This document shows positions 8,732 to 17,198 of a DNA stretch of 64,000 nucleotides, one piece after another; position 1 is the stretch's first letter; the number at the start of each line of letters is the position of its first letter. The stretch covers positions 62,001-126,000 of the forward strand of contig JADKAN010000002.1 in the NCBI GenBank assembly GCA_016719225.1, read 5' to 3'. The stretch comes from Flavobacteriales bacterium. Lineage in GTDB: Bacteria > Bacteroidota > Bacteroidia > Flavobacteriales_F > PHOS-HE28. Position numbers and translations under genes: made by a program. The notes beneath the pieces were generated by a model that saw only the letters and a program-made list of their open reading frames with translations, did not search any database and had not been told where the DNA came from.

Positions 8732-9421
8732 TCACTTGATCCAGCCCAGATACATGCTTACCGGCATGGAAGCGAACAGGACGGGAACGACGATCGAGAA
8801 GGCGGTGCCCAGCGCGGCGATGGCACCGTTGTATCTGGGGTGGTTCAACCCAAGTGATTGGAAAGCGCTCTTGAAGCCATGCATCAAGTGCCAGAAAAGC
8901 GAGAAGCAGCCAAGCACGTAGACCACCACCACCAAGGGGTTCGCGAATACATCCGACATCAAGGCGAAGAGGTTCTCCTGCCCTGCGGCATCCACGCCGT
9001 AAAGCTCCATGCTTCCGGCGATGTGGCGCGTCTTCACCCAGAAGTGCCAGAGGTGGACGATCAGGAACAGCAGGATCAATGTACCAAGGATGCCCATGCT
9101 GCGCGAATACCATTTGCTGTTGGCGTTATGCTTCGCGAATACATAGTCCTGCGGGCGTGCGGCGCGGTTCTGCTTCCACAACATCAGACCATCCACCACG
9201 TGCAGGATCAGCCCCGCGAAGAGCACCAACTCCATGGTGCGGATGATCAGGTTGGTCCCCATGAAATGGGCCCATGTATTAAAGGTTACGCCACCGTCAT
9301 TGAAGAAGATCATTGCGTTGATCCCCGCATGCACCACCAGGAAGGTGATAAGGAAAAGGCCCGTCAGGGCCATCCAATACTTCTTAGCGAGTGAAGAGCC
9401 GAAGAGTCCTTGTCGTGCCAT
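8732..9421 (-). CDS. sdhC: Succinate dehydrogenase cytochrome b membrane subunit (type B, single subunit)
   Basis: The 229-residue protein has about five hydrophobic segments (near residues 13-38, 55-75, 100-125, 155-178 and 200-225). Histidines within or beside them (HAGINAMIFF, ILHVVDGLM, VHLWHFWVK, FWHLMHGFK) are candidate haem b ligands. Anchors of this length with no separate SdhD match the di-haem type B enzyme that reduces menaquinone. It heads sdhC-sdhA-sdhB. A perfect -7 element TACTTTTG lies 37 bp upstream. Confidence 0.93.
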   Translation of the reverse strand: MARQGLFGSSLAKKYWMALTGLFLITFLVVHAGINAMIFFNDGGVTFNTWAHFMGTNLIIRTMELVLFAGLILHVVDGLMLWKQNRAARPQDYVFAKHNANSKWYSRSMGILGTLILLFLIVHLWHFWVKTRHIAGSMELYGVDAAGQENLFALMSDVFANPLVVVVYVLGCFSLFWHLMHGFKSAFQSLGLNHPRYNGAIAALGTAFSIVVPVLFASMPVSMYLGWIK

Positions 9422-9458
9422 GCGTTGGATTGGCGATGGATCGCCGGTTGGTCCACCA

Positions 9459-9466
9459 CAAAAGTA
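9459..9466 (-). promoter_or_regulatory. -7 element TACTTTTG of the sdhCAB operon
   Basis: On the minus strand TACTTTTG matches TAnnTTTG and lies about 37 bases before the sdhC ATG at 9421. A small hairpin-capable repeat (GGCGAT/ATCGCC, 9432-9445) falls in the predicted leader. No clear -33 box was seen at standard spacing. Confidence 0.45.
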
Positions 9467-9571
9467 GGTATCAGGTCAATCGGCCGGAATGGAACGTGTC
9501 TGAATTACCGGCACAAGCCGTTTTTCTTCTGACGGATGCGGATCCGTCAACGGTCCATATAGCTGAGCACC

Positions 9572-9609
9572 AAAGAAAAAGGCCGTCCAGCAATTGCTGA
9601 ACGGCCTTT
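9572..9609 (-). terminator. Intrinsic terminator downstream of the T9SS cargo gene at 9661
   Basis: Read on the minus strand, AAAGGCCGTTCAGCAA pairs with TTGCTGGACGGCCTTT (one G-T wobble), and the stem is followed directly by TTTTTCTTT. It lies ~50 bp after the stop of the 9661-10608 gene. The plus strand also has a short T-rich run after the stem, so it may act in both directions and shield the sdh promoter from read-through. Confidence 0.8.
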
Positions 9610-9660
9610 CTTGTCATCAGGTCCATGCGTTCCGGAACTGCTCCGGAGCGAGGACCGGCA

Positions 9661-10608
9661 TCAGTTCTTCACCAAGCGGTGAACAGCCTGTACAGTACCA
9701 TCCGAAACACGCAGGAAGTACACACCGGCAGGCACCGAACGCAGGTCCGCATTGATCTTGCTGCCGTCCACTTTCAGCGGAGCGGAAACCAACGAGCCGG
9801 TAACGTCGCGCAATTGCACGGTGGCCGAAATGCTCAAAGGTGCAGCGAGCGTAACGGTAATGGCATCACGTGTGGGGTTCGGGTAAGCGCCCAAAACAGT
9901 TCCAACGGTTTCTGTTACACCGACGCTAGTGTTGTCCGTGTAGGTCAGGTCATCGATATACATCGTGCCCAGATCCGTACCACCGCCGTATGCGAAGAAG
10001 TCGATGCAACCGATCTGGTTGTTCAACGTCGCCACGTTGCTGGAGGTGTTGGATGCCCAAGTGTAGGCGGCATTGTCCGCGATCGTGAGGCTGGAGGTCA
10101 TGGTGCCCAAGTTGATGTCCATGGATACGTTGAACCAAGCATCATGCGGATAAGTCCCGATATTCTGAGCTGTTGCCCCGGTCGTGGCCATCACCGTTCC
10201 ATTTGCCGGTAGGGAAAGTTCGATGGCATACTGCGCGATCGATACATCCTCATAGTGCTGCAGGTTGAAATAGCCGCCGTTCCCAGTAGGGATGTAAAGC
10301 GAAAAAGTCAGGTTGTAGACCCCTGATGTCTTGTTACCGAGCTTCAGCAATAGATCGGCGGGACCCCCGTTGGTCGCACTGGTGGAAATGATGCCAAGGC
10401 TGTTCACGCCGCTCTGCGCAAAGGCACTGGATATGGGCGCATCCTCGGAGCCTCCGGGATCGGCGCTCCATGTGCTCCAGTGCTCCCCGTTGGATTGAGC
10501 GATCATATCGCCATCCGCGTAGGATTCGAAATCGTCCGTGTAGAGGACGCTTTGCGCCGCCAACATGCAAGGCACTGAAAAGAGAGAAACGAGTATTGCT
10601 TTTTTCAT
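9661..10608 (-). CDS. Secreted protein with jelly-roll-like domain and T9SS type A sorting domain
   Basis: This 315-residue protein has a clear signal peptide (MKKAILVSLFSVPCMLAAQ). A carbohydrate-binding-like beta-sandwich follows, of the kind starting DDFESYADGD with YNLTFSLYIPTGNGGYFNLQ. The last ~75 residues (YPNPTRDAITVTL..RDVTGSLV..GVYFLRVSDG..VHRLVKN) form a classic Por/type A T9SS sorting domain. It is therefore a cell-surface or secreted protein, with ligand unknown. It appears monocistronic, with a strong hairpin terminator after it. Confidence 0.88.
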   Translation of the reverse strand: MKKAILVSLFSVPCMLAAQSVLYTDDFESYADGDMIAQSNGEHWSTWSADPGGSEDAPISSAFAQSGVNSLGIISTSATNGGPADLLLKLGNKTSGVYNLTFSLYIPTGNGGYFNLQHYEDVSIAQYAIELSLPANGTVMATTGATAQNIGTYPHDAWFNVSMDINLGTMTSSLTIADNAAYTWASNTSSNVATLNNQIGCIDFFAYGGGTDLGTMYIDDLTYTDNTSVGVTETVGTVLGAYPNPTRDAITVTLAAPLSISATVQLRDVTGSLVSAPLKVDGSKINADLRSVPAGVYFLRVSDGTVQAVHRLVKN

Positions 10609-10797
10609 GGGGTTATGGTTTTGAAGTTGAGTAAATATAAGTCATGTTTCTGATCCAGCCATTTGAATGGAGTTAAAATTATCGACAAAGGGGCCGAAGA
10701 AGCCGACACCGTGTTATGCAGACCACCGACGATGACGAACACTGCATATGGCATCCGTCAGTTGTTGGAGTGCACTTGGGTTGCTCTATATCAGTGA

Positions 10798-11829
10798 TCA
10801 ACGGATGATCTTAGCCGTCCATGTAGCTCCACTGATGTCCGTAAGAAGCAATCGGTATTCGCCTTGCGCCAGTCCGGAGAAGGCATCATCCATCACATGT
10901 AGTTCTGCCTTCGCGCCGAGCGGTAGGATCAAGCTGTGCGCACCAGGCTTCACTTTGGCCACGTATGCGTTGTGGATGTTCTCCTGGGGGAATTGCGATA
11001 GCGCGGTGCCAGCCAGTTCCAGCACCGCTTCACCGGCCGCGTCCAGCACCGCCAAGCCGATCATGAACGAACCATAGACATCGGCGCCCTCCACCCGTTG
11101 CACGGTGAACGTAAGCATCTTGCCGCTGAGCGTAGCATCGTGGATCTCCACGCGCGGCTTCACGGACATGTTGTGCAACGTGCCCCAGACGCCGCCATGG
11201 AAGATCTGATTGGTGGCGAGCGAGATGAAGAGGATGGCCAACGAACCGGCGCGCACCACGGGCCGCAAGCGACCGTTGAAAGCGTCGATAGGTCCTGATC
11301 CCGCCCAGAGGAACCAGCGCTTGCGCGTGATGCCGAAGTCCTTCTTCATCATCCAACCGTCCACGGAATAAGCGGCGCTGCCGGTGAGGAACAGCGTGAA
11401 GCCTGCGGCCAGCCCAAGGATGCCGATCTGCCATTCGTCCAAGCAGGTGGTGCCGATCCAGCCCGATCCCAATAGGATCCCCATAGCTAAGCCAAAGACG
11501 GCCACGCTCATGGCCCGTGTGAACAGCCCGAACATCAGGAAAAGACCCGCAATGCCCTCGATGATGGTGAAAGCCACCATGTTCCACCACAAGAGGTCCG
11601 GGTTGCTTACCAAGTGGTCGATCAAAGGCTTGATCAGCAAGGCATTCGGGAGGAAGTGGTTGAACTTCTCACCGATATAGCCTGAGGTCCCGACATCCAA
11701 CTTATTCTCCAAACCCACCCTTCTCCAAAAGGCCGAGAAGTAGGTCCACCCAACCACGAGACGCAGGGCCAGCGTGAAAAGCCCGGCGGAATTGAAAAAG
11801 CGCGAAGAGGTATTCGTGGTTGCGTTCAT
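10798..11829 (-). CDS. Fused DoxD-DoxA-like membrane protein (TQO small-subunit family)
   Basis: The 343-residue protein has an N-terminal DoxX/DoxD-like membrane half (residues ~1-165; hydrophobic helices around LFTLALRLVVGWTYFSAFW, MVAFTIIEGIAGLFLMFGLF, IGILGLAAGFTLFLTG). Another membrane segment follows (AGSLAILFISLATNQIF, ~200-220), then a C-terminal extracytoplasmic beta domain (~220-343) like DoxA. DoxD and DoxA are the two subunits of archaeal thiosulfate:quinone oxidoreductase, and fused forms occur in Bacteroidota. Thiosulfate oxidation is not established for the fused form, and no sulfur-oxidation gene lies nearby. Confidence 0.75.
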   Translation of the reverse strand: MNATTNTSSRFFNSAGLFTLALRLVVGWTYFSAFWRRVGLENKLDVGTSGYIGEKFNHFLPNALLIKPLIDHLVSNPDLLWWNMVAFTIIEGIAGLFLMFGLFTRAMSVAVFGLAMGILLGSGWIGTTCLDEWQIGILGLAAGFTLFLTGSAAYSVDGWMMKKDFGITRKRWFLWAGSGPIDAFNGRLRPVVRAGSLAILFISLATNQIFHGGVWGTLHNMSVKPRVEIHDATLSGKMLTFTVQRVEGADVYGSFMIGLAVLDAAGEAVLELAGTALSQFPQENIHNAYVAKVKPGAHSLILPLGAKAELHVMDDAFSGLAQGEYRLLLTDISGATWTAKIIR

Positions 11830-12085
11830 GCTACGATCTTTAATGGTCTAAAATGCTTGAACTAGGAAGGTCGCCCTTTCGTGCCGAACAACAATGGCTA
11901 AGCGAATACTTCATTCAAACAGGACTACAAGAGCTCCGGGAACGAGTTTCACAAGATGTTCAAAGTGGTATGCTCCAACCGTTGTGGTCTTACGCTTGCC
12001 CTGACCAATTTGCGGAGTGACTTCACGGTGGATCAACTGTCATAGGCGACAGAGGCGCAGTCCATAATAGGCCCGACTCACGGGT

Positions 12086-12093
12086 TATCTTTG
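12086..12093 (+). promoter_or_regulatory. -7 element TATCTTTG before ileS
   Basis: TATCTTTG matches the Bacteroidota -7 consensus and lies 19 bases before the ileS ATG, giving a short leader. The rest of the 283-bp gap upstream (11830-12112) shows no gene, tRNA or convincing hairpin. Confidence 0.5.
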
Positions 12094-12112
12094 CCACCCT
12101 TCAAAAACCGGC

Positions 12113-15100
12113 ATGAACAAGCGTTTCCCGCAGTACGATGAGTTGGACCTGCCGAAGCTGGCGGCGGATATCCTGAAGCAGTGGGAGGCTGAGGACACGT
12201 TTGGTAAAAGCTTGGAGCTGCGCAAGGACGCGCCACCGTTCGTTTTCTATGAAGGTCCGCCCAGTGCCAACGGCCTACCGGGCATCCACCACGTGATGGC
12301 TCGCACGATCAAGGACATCTTCTGCCGCTTCCAAACGCAGCAGGGTATGCGCGTGGACCGCAAGGCGGGCTGGGATACGCACGGGCTTCCCGTGGAACTC
12401 GGCGTGGAGAAGGAGCTCGGCATCACCAAGGAGGACATCGGCAAGAGCATCTCCGTGGAGGACTACAACCGCAAGTGCAAGGAGGCGGTGATGCGCTACA
12501 CGGACGTATGGAACGACCTGACGAAGCGCATTGGGTTCTGGCTCGATATGGAGCACCCTTACGTCACCTACAAGACGCCCTACATCGAAAGCGTATGGTG
12601 GCTGTTGAAGCAGCTCCACGAGAAGGACCTCTTGTACAAGGGCTACACGATCCAGCCGTATTCACCCGCCGCGGGCACCGGCCTTAGCAGCCACGAGCTC
12701 AACCAGCCCGGCACCTACAAGCCGATGAAGGACACGACCGCCGTGGCCATGTTCAAGGTGATCCGGAACGAGCAAAGCGAGTTCCTGTTCTCCAACTCCC
12801 CTTCTCCCTCGGAGAAGGGGCAGGGGGATGAGGGCGTATTCATCCTCGCTTGGACCACCACGCCGTGGACGCTGCCCAGCAATACCGCGCTCACCGTTGG
12901 CCCGAAGCTGGAATATGCGCGGATCAAGACCTTCAACCCGTACACGCACGAACCGAACACCGTGGTACTGGCGAAGTCGCGCGTGTCGGCCTACTTCAAC
13001 GAGAAGAACAAGGACGGATCCTTCGAGGACTACAAGGGCGACGGCAAGAACATCCCTTGGACGCTCGACGGTGAGTTCTTTGGTCACCAGCTGGAAGGGA
13101 TCCGCTACGAGCAATTACTGGACTTCGCCCAGCCCAATGATGGGGATGCCTTCAAAGTGATCGGCGGTGATTTCGTCACTACGGAGGACGGCACCGGCGT
13201 GGTACACACCGCACCCAGCTTCGGCGCGGATGACATGCGCGTGGCCCGACAGCACGGCATCGGCTCTCTCACGCTGGTGGACATGCAAGGCCGCTTCACC
13301 AAGGAGATGGGCGCCTTCGCTGGGAAGTATGTGAAGAACGAATACTACCCGGAAGGCACCGCACCGGAAAAGAGCGTTGACGTGGAGATCTCCATCCTGT
13401 TGAAGGAGATGGGCCGCGCCTTCAAGGTGGAGAAGTACGAGCACAATTATCCGCATTGCTGGCGCACCGATAAGCCCATCCTCTACTATCCGCTGGACAG
13501 CTGGTTCGTGCGCAGCACCGCCAAGAAGGAACGGATGGTGGAACTGAACAAGACCATCACCTGGAAGCCCGAAAGCACTGGCACGGGCCGCTTCGGAAAT
13601 TGGCTGGAGAACCTCCAGGACTGGAACCTCAGCCGCAGCCGCTATTGGGGGATCCCGCTGCCCATCTGGCGCACTGCGGATGGCGACGAGGAGCTCTGCA
13701 TCGGCACATTGTCGCAACTGAAAACGGAGATCGCGCGCGCCATCAAGGCGGGTGTGATGGCCGAAGATCCGCTGAAGGACTTCGACACGGAACACCCTTC
13801 CGCTTCTCAGTACGAGCACATCGACCTGCACAAGCCCTACGTGGACCGCATCACGCTGGTAAGCCCCGGAGGCAAGCCGATGAAGCGCGAGAGCGACCTC
13901 ATCGATGTGTGGTTCGACAGTGGCAGCATGCCCTATGCACAATGGGGCTTGGATTATGAAAAGCTGAAGGCGGGCGATGCACGGCCGTTCAACGCACCTT
14001 TCGATGTCAGCTATCCGGCGGATTTCATCGCCGAGGGCGTGGACCAAACACGCGGCTGGTTCTACACGATGCACGCCATCAGCACGCTCGTGTTCGATCA
14101 GGTGGCCTACAAGGCTGTGGTGAGCAATGGCCTGGTGCTGGACAAGAACGGCCAGAAGATGAGCAAGCGCCTCGGCAATGCCGTGGACCCCTTCAAGACG
14201 CTGGACGCTTACGGGGCCGATGCCGTGCGTTGGTACATGATCAGCAACGCGCAGCCTTGGGACAACCTGAAGTTCGACGCCGAAGGCATCACCGAAGTGC
14301 AGCGTAAATTCTTCCGCGCGCTCTTCAACACCTATGGCTTCTTCGCGCTCTATGCCAACATCGACGGCTTCGACGTGAAGACCGCGCCGGTGCCGATGGC
14401 CAAGCGCACGGAGATGGACCGCTGGGTGCTTTCCCGCTTGAACAGCCTCCTTGTACAAGTGCAGGAGGCTTACGACACCTACGAGCCCACGCAGGCCGCA
14501 CGTGCCATCCAGGATTTCGTGGTGGAGGACCTCAGCAACTGGTACGTCCGCCTGAACCGCCGCCGTTTCTGGAAAGGCGAGCAGGGCGACGACAAGAACG
14601 CAGCCTTCCAAACGCTGCACCGCTGCCTCGAAGTGGTGGCCATGCTCAGCGCACCCATCGCACCGTTCTTCAGCGATAGGCTGTATCGCGACCTTACCGG
14701 AGGAAGTGTACACCTGAGCGATTGGCCGAAGGCTGATAAAGCCTTGATCGATACCGTGCTGGAAAAGCGCACGGCATTGGCGCAACGACTCACGTCCTTG
14801 GTGCTTTCCATCCGTAAGAAGGAGGGCCACCGTGTGCGCCAGCCGCTGCGCAAAGTGATGGTGCCCGTGCTGGACGATGCCATGCGCAACGACCTCGATG
14901 CCATCCGCGATCTGGTCCTCAGCGAAGTGAACGTGAAGGAACTGGTGATGCTCGATCCCAGCGAGAGCAAACTCACCAAGAAGATCAAGCCCGACTTCAA
15001 GAAGCTCGGTGCACGCCTCGGGAAGCGTATGAAGTCCGCTGCAGCCGCCATCAATGGCTTCGATCAGGAGCGTATTGCGGAACTGGAAAGAGAGGGCCTT

Positions 15101-15532
15101 ATTGTGCTATCAGTCGACGATGAGCCGTTGGAGATACTGCTTGAGGAAGTGGATATTTCGGCGGAAGATGTACCTGGGCTGAGCGTGGCCAGCGAGGGCG
15201 GACTCACCGTGGCGGTCGACATCGAACTGGACGATGAATTGCTCCAAGAAGGCATGGCCCGCGAGTTGGTGAGCCGCATCCAAACGCTCCGGAAGGAGAG
15301 TGGACTGGAGGTGATGGACCGCATCCAATTACATATCCAACGGAACGGGGGAGGAGCCTTCGAACAGGCGGTGCAGGCGCATGCGGGGCATATTCTGGCC
15401 GAAACGCTGGCCTTGACACCTCAGGACCAGTTACTTGTTTCAAAAATGGAGGCCAGCTACGGCCCGGCGACGGAGGTGGAGCTTGAAGGCATCGGGAAAT
15501 GCCTGTTAGCCTTGGCCAAAGCGAGCGCCTGA
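12113..15532 (+). CDS. ileS: Isoleucyl-tRNA synthetase
   Basis: The 1139-residue class I synthetase charges tRNA-Ile. The HIGH signature is present as GIHH (57-60, within PPSANGLPGIHHVMART) and KMSKR at 682-686. The CP1 editing domain carries AWTTTPWTLPSNTAL and GTGVVHTAPSFGADD. The long C-terminus with a GxVxEAL-free tail and ELDDELLQEGMARELV fits the eukaryote-like type found in Bacteroidota. Just before the WTTTPWTLPS motif, about a dozen Ser/Pro/Gly/Glu residues (near 227-241) are encoded by a GC-rich palindrome; see the repeat at 12798. Confidence 0.98.
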   Translation: MNKRFPQYDELDLPKLAADILKQWEAEDTFGKSLELRKDAPPFVFYEGPPSANGLPGIHHVMARTIKDIFCRFQTQQGMRVDRKAGWDTHGLPVELGVEKELGITKEDIGKSISVEDYNRKCKEAVMRYTDVWNDLTKRIGFWLDMEHPYVTYKTPYIESVWWLLKQLHEKDLLYKGYTIQPYSPAAGTGLSSHELNQPGTYKPMKDTTAVAMFKVIRNEQSEFLFSNSPSPSEKGQGDEGVFILAWTTTPWTLPSNTALTVGPKLEYARIKTFNPYTHEPNTVVLAKSRVSAYFNEKNKDGSFEDYKGDGKNIPWTLDGEFFGHQLEGIRYEQLLDFAQPNDGDAFKVIGGDFVTTEDGTGVVHTAPSFGADDMRVARQHGIGSLTLVDMQGRFTKEMGAFAGKYVKNEYYPEGTAPEKSVDVEISILLKEMGRAFKVEKYEHNYPHCWRTDKPILYYPLDSWFVRSTAKKERMVELNKTITWKPESTGTGRFGNWLENLQDWNLSRSRYWGIPLPIWRTADGDEELCIGTLSQLKTEIARAIKAGVMAEDPLKDFDTEHPSASQYEHIDLHKPYVDRITLVSPGGKPMKRESDLIDVWFDSGSMPYAQWGLDYEKLKAGDARPFNAPFDVSYPADFIAEGVDQTRGWFYTMHAISTLVFDQVAYKAVVSNGLVLDKNGQKMSKRLGNAVDPFKTLDAYGADAVRWYMISNAQPWDNLKFDAEGITEVQRKFFRALFNTYGFFALYANIDGFDVKTAPVPMAKRTEMDRWVLSRLNSLLVQVQEAYDTYEPTQAARAIQDFVVEDLSNWYVRLNRRRFWKGEQGDDKNAAFQTLHRCLEVVAMLSAPIAPFFSDRLYRDLTGGSVHLSDWPKADKALIDTVLEKRTALAQRLTSLVLSIRKKEGHRVRQPLRKVMVPVLDDAMRNDLDAIRDLVLSEVNVKELVMLDPSESKLTKKIKPDFKKLGARLGKRMKSAAAAINGFDQERIAELEREGLIVLSVDDEPLEILLEEVDISAEDVPGLSVASEGGLTVAVDIELDDELLQEGMARELVSRIQTLRKESGLEVMDRIQLHIQRNGGGAFEQAVQAHAGHILAETLALTPQDQLLVSKMEASYGPATEVELEGIGKCLLALAKASA
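12798..12820. repeat. Perfect 10-bp-stem palindrome inserted in frame within ileS
   Basis: CCCCTTCTCC, a 3-base loop (CTC) and GGAGAAGGGG form a perfect inverted repeat, followed by CAGGGGGATGAGGG. The composition and layout resemble the short GC-rich palindromic units common in bacterial intergenic regions. Here it is translated as part of the editing-domain linker (NSPSPSEKGQGDEG), keeping the frame. Insertion is inferred from the compositional break, not from an alignment. Confidence 0.7.
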
Positions 15533-15581
15533 GGCGGGGAATTCCCTATATTCGCGCACCAAAATTCAAAAGGGGACCGCC

Positions 15582-16511
15582 ATGGCAAAGAAAAAGCCCA
15601 CATCCAAGCCGGCCAAAAAGGTAGCTGCAAAGCCGCTAGCGAAGAAAGCCGCTGTGAAAAAGGCATCCCCTGCGAAAACGCCATCCACAAAGAAGGCGGC
15701 CGTGAAAAAGCCGTCCAAGCCCATCCAGAAAGTGGCACCGAAGAAAGCGGCATCCGCAAAAAAAGCCGTGCCGGCCAAGAAAGCCGTTAAGTCGGCTTCT
15801 CCGAAGAAATCAGCTCAGAAACCAAGCGCTCCCGTGAAGAAAGCTCCCGTGAAAGCCGCTCCGAAAAAGGCAGTGGCTAAGAAAGTAGAAACGATAAAGA
15901 AGGGGTTACCTACCAAGAAAGCCGTGTCCGCCCCAACGGCGGCCCCGGCCAAGGTGGCCCCGCCTAAAGCCGAAGCTCCAAAACCCAAGCGGCGCAACCG
16001 GCCAAGCCGGGCCAAGGGCGCAATGTCCTCTGAGCCCAAAACACCTTCCCGCCCATTGGTAACGCAGGGTGCCGGCCCCATCATGCCTCGGGTAACCCCT
16101 ATGGTGAAGAAGCATGTGAGCACCTTGGAGGCCGGTGACAAGGATCGTTACACCGATCAGGACCTGGAAGAGTTCCGCAGTATTATCAACACTAAGCTGG
16201 AGGAAGCCCGGAAGGACTATGATCTGCTCAAGCAAACCTTGGCGAACACGGACAACAACGGCACCGAGGACACCAGTCCGTCATTCAAGATGATCGAGGA
16301 TGGCAGCGAGACCCTCGGCCGCGAGGAAACCGCCCAGCTGGCCGGCCGCCAGGAGAAGTTCATCAAGCACTTGGAGGATGCGCTTCTGCGGATCCGCAAC
16401 AAGACCTACGGTATTTGCCGCGTTACCGGCAAGCTGATCAGCAAAGAGCGTTTGCGTTTGGTGCCCCATGCCACGTTGAGCATCGAGGCCAAGCAGCAAA
16501 TGGGCAGTTAA
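15582..16511 (+). CDS. DksA/TraR-like protein with long Lys/Ala/Pro-rich histone H1-like tail
   Basis: The 309-residue protein has residues ~2-150 made almost only of Lys, Ala, Pro, Ser and Val in KKA/KKP-type motifs, like histone H1/AlgP tails. The C-terminal ~125 residues form a DksA/TraR-like coiled coil (LEEFRSIINTKLEEARKDY) and the degenerate finger YGICRVTGKLISKERLRLVPHAT. Only C279 of the four zinc cysteines remains, which is usual for the Bacteroidota version. The ATG follows AAAAGGGGACCGCC. It sits between ileS and lspA, a common neighbour order. RNA-polymerase binding is the family expectation; nucleic-acid binding by the tail is inferred. Confidence 0.85.
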   Translation: MAKKKPTSKPAKKVAAKPLAKKAAVKKASPAKTPSTKKAAVKKPSKPIQKVAPKKAASAKKAVPAKKAVKSASPKKSAQKPSAPVKKAPVKAAPKKAVAKKVETIKKGLPTKKAVSAPTAAPAKVAPPKAEAPKPKRRNRPSRAKGAMSSEPKTPSRPLVTQGAGPIMPRVTPMVKKHVSTLEAGDKDRYTDQDLEEFRSIINTKLEEARKDYDLLKQTLANTDNNGTEDTSPSFKMIEDGSETLGREETAQLAGRQEKFIKHLEDALLRIRNKTYGICRVTGKLISKERLRLVPHATLSIEAKQQMGS

Positions 16512-16532
16512 GCGCCGCAACGCAGGAGTCCC

Positions 16533-17198
16533 GTGAAGCGTCCGCTGTTGATCATCCTGGCCGTGCTGGTCGCGGACCAATTGCTCAAGTTCTGGGTGAA
16601 GCTGGGTTTCTTCCTGGGTGAGTCCATTCCACTTTTCGGACAAGGCCATACATGGGCCTACCTGCAGTTCGTGGAGAACAAGGGCATGGCCTTCGGCCTG
16701 GAGTTCGGTGGTGAGTTCGGCAAAGTGGCCCTTACGCTTTTCCGGATGGTGGCCGTGGTCGGTATCGGCTACCTGCTGTGGACGGCGGTAAAAGCCGGGC
16801 GCCGCAAGAGCTTGGTGATCAGCTTGGCGCTGATCTTCGCCGGGGCGATGGGCAACATCCTTGACAGTGCGTTCTACGGGCTGATCTTCGATGCTAGTAC
16901 GCCGTTCCAAAAAGCCGTTCTCTTTCCCGTGGAAGGCGGGTACGCCTCCTTTCTGCACGGTGCGGTAGTGGACATGTTCTACTTCCCCATCGTGCAGAGC
17001 CATTTCCCACAATGGATGCCGATCTGGGGAGGTGAGGAGTTCGAATTTTTCCGGCCTGTGTTCAACATCGCCGATGCGGCTATCAGCGTTGGCGTAGTGA
17101 TGCTGATCCTGGTGCAGAACTCCGAAGAGCGCGGTGCACGCAAAGTGGAAAAAGAGAATAAAGTGGAGGTGCCGCCGGTTGATCAACCTGTCAGCTGA
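16533..17198 (+). CDS. lspA: Lipoprotein signal peptidase (signal peptidase II)
   Basis: The 221-residue inner-membrane aspartyl protease cleaves the signal peptide of prolipoproteins. Catalytic aspartates are D111 (GNILDSAFYG) and D181 (FNIADAAISVG); FVENKGMAFGL is the conserved N-terminal motif. Four membrane segments are evident. The start is GTG at 16533 with AGGAG at 16524-16528. The DSAFYG replaces the common DR, as in many Bacteroidota. A loop of about 30 residues before the second Asp and a charged C-terminal tail make it longer than the Gram-negative norm. Its 3' end overlaps the convergent asd gene by 8 bp. Confidence 0.94.
   Translation: MKRPLLIILAVLVADQLLKFWVKLGFFLGESIPLFGQGHTWAYLQFVENKGMAFGLEFGGEFGKVALTLFRMVAVVGIGYLLWTAVKAGRRKSLVISLALIFAGAMGNILDSAFYGLIFDASTPFQKAVLFPVEGGYASFLHGAVVDMFYFPIVQSHFPQWMPIWGGEEFEFFRPVFNIADAAISVGVVMLILVQNSEERGARKVEKENKVEVPPVDQPVS

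Noticed and set aside
13115..14830. Open frame of 571 codons on the minus strand inside ileS
   Set aside because: It is antisense to a fully conserved synthetase, is His/Val/Leu/Arg-biased and shows no family motif; it is a codon-position shadow.
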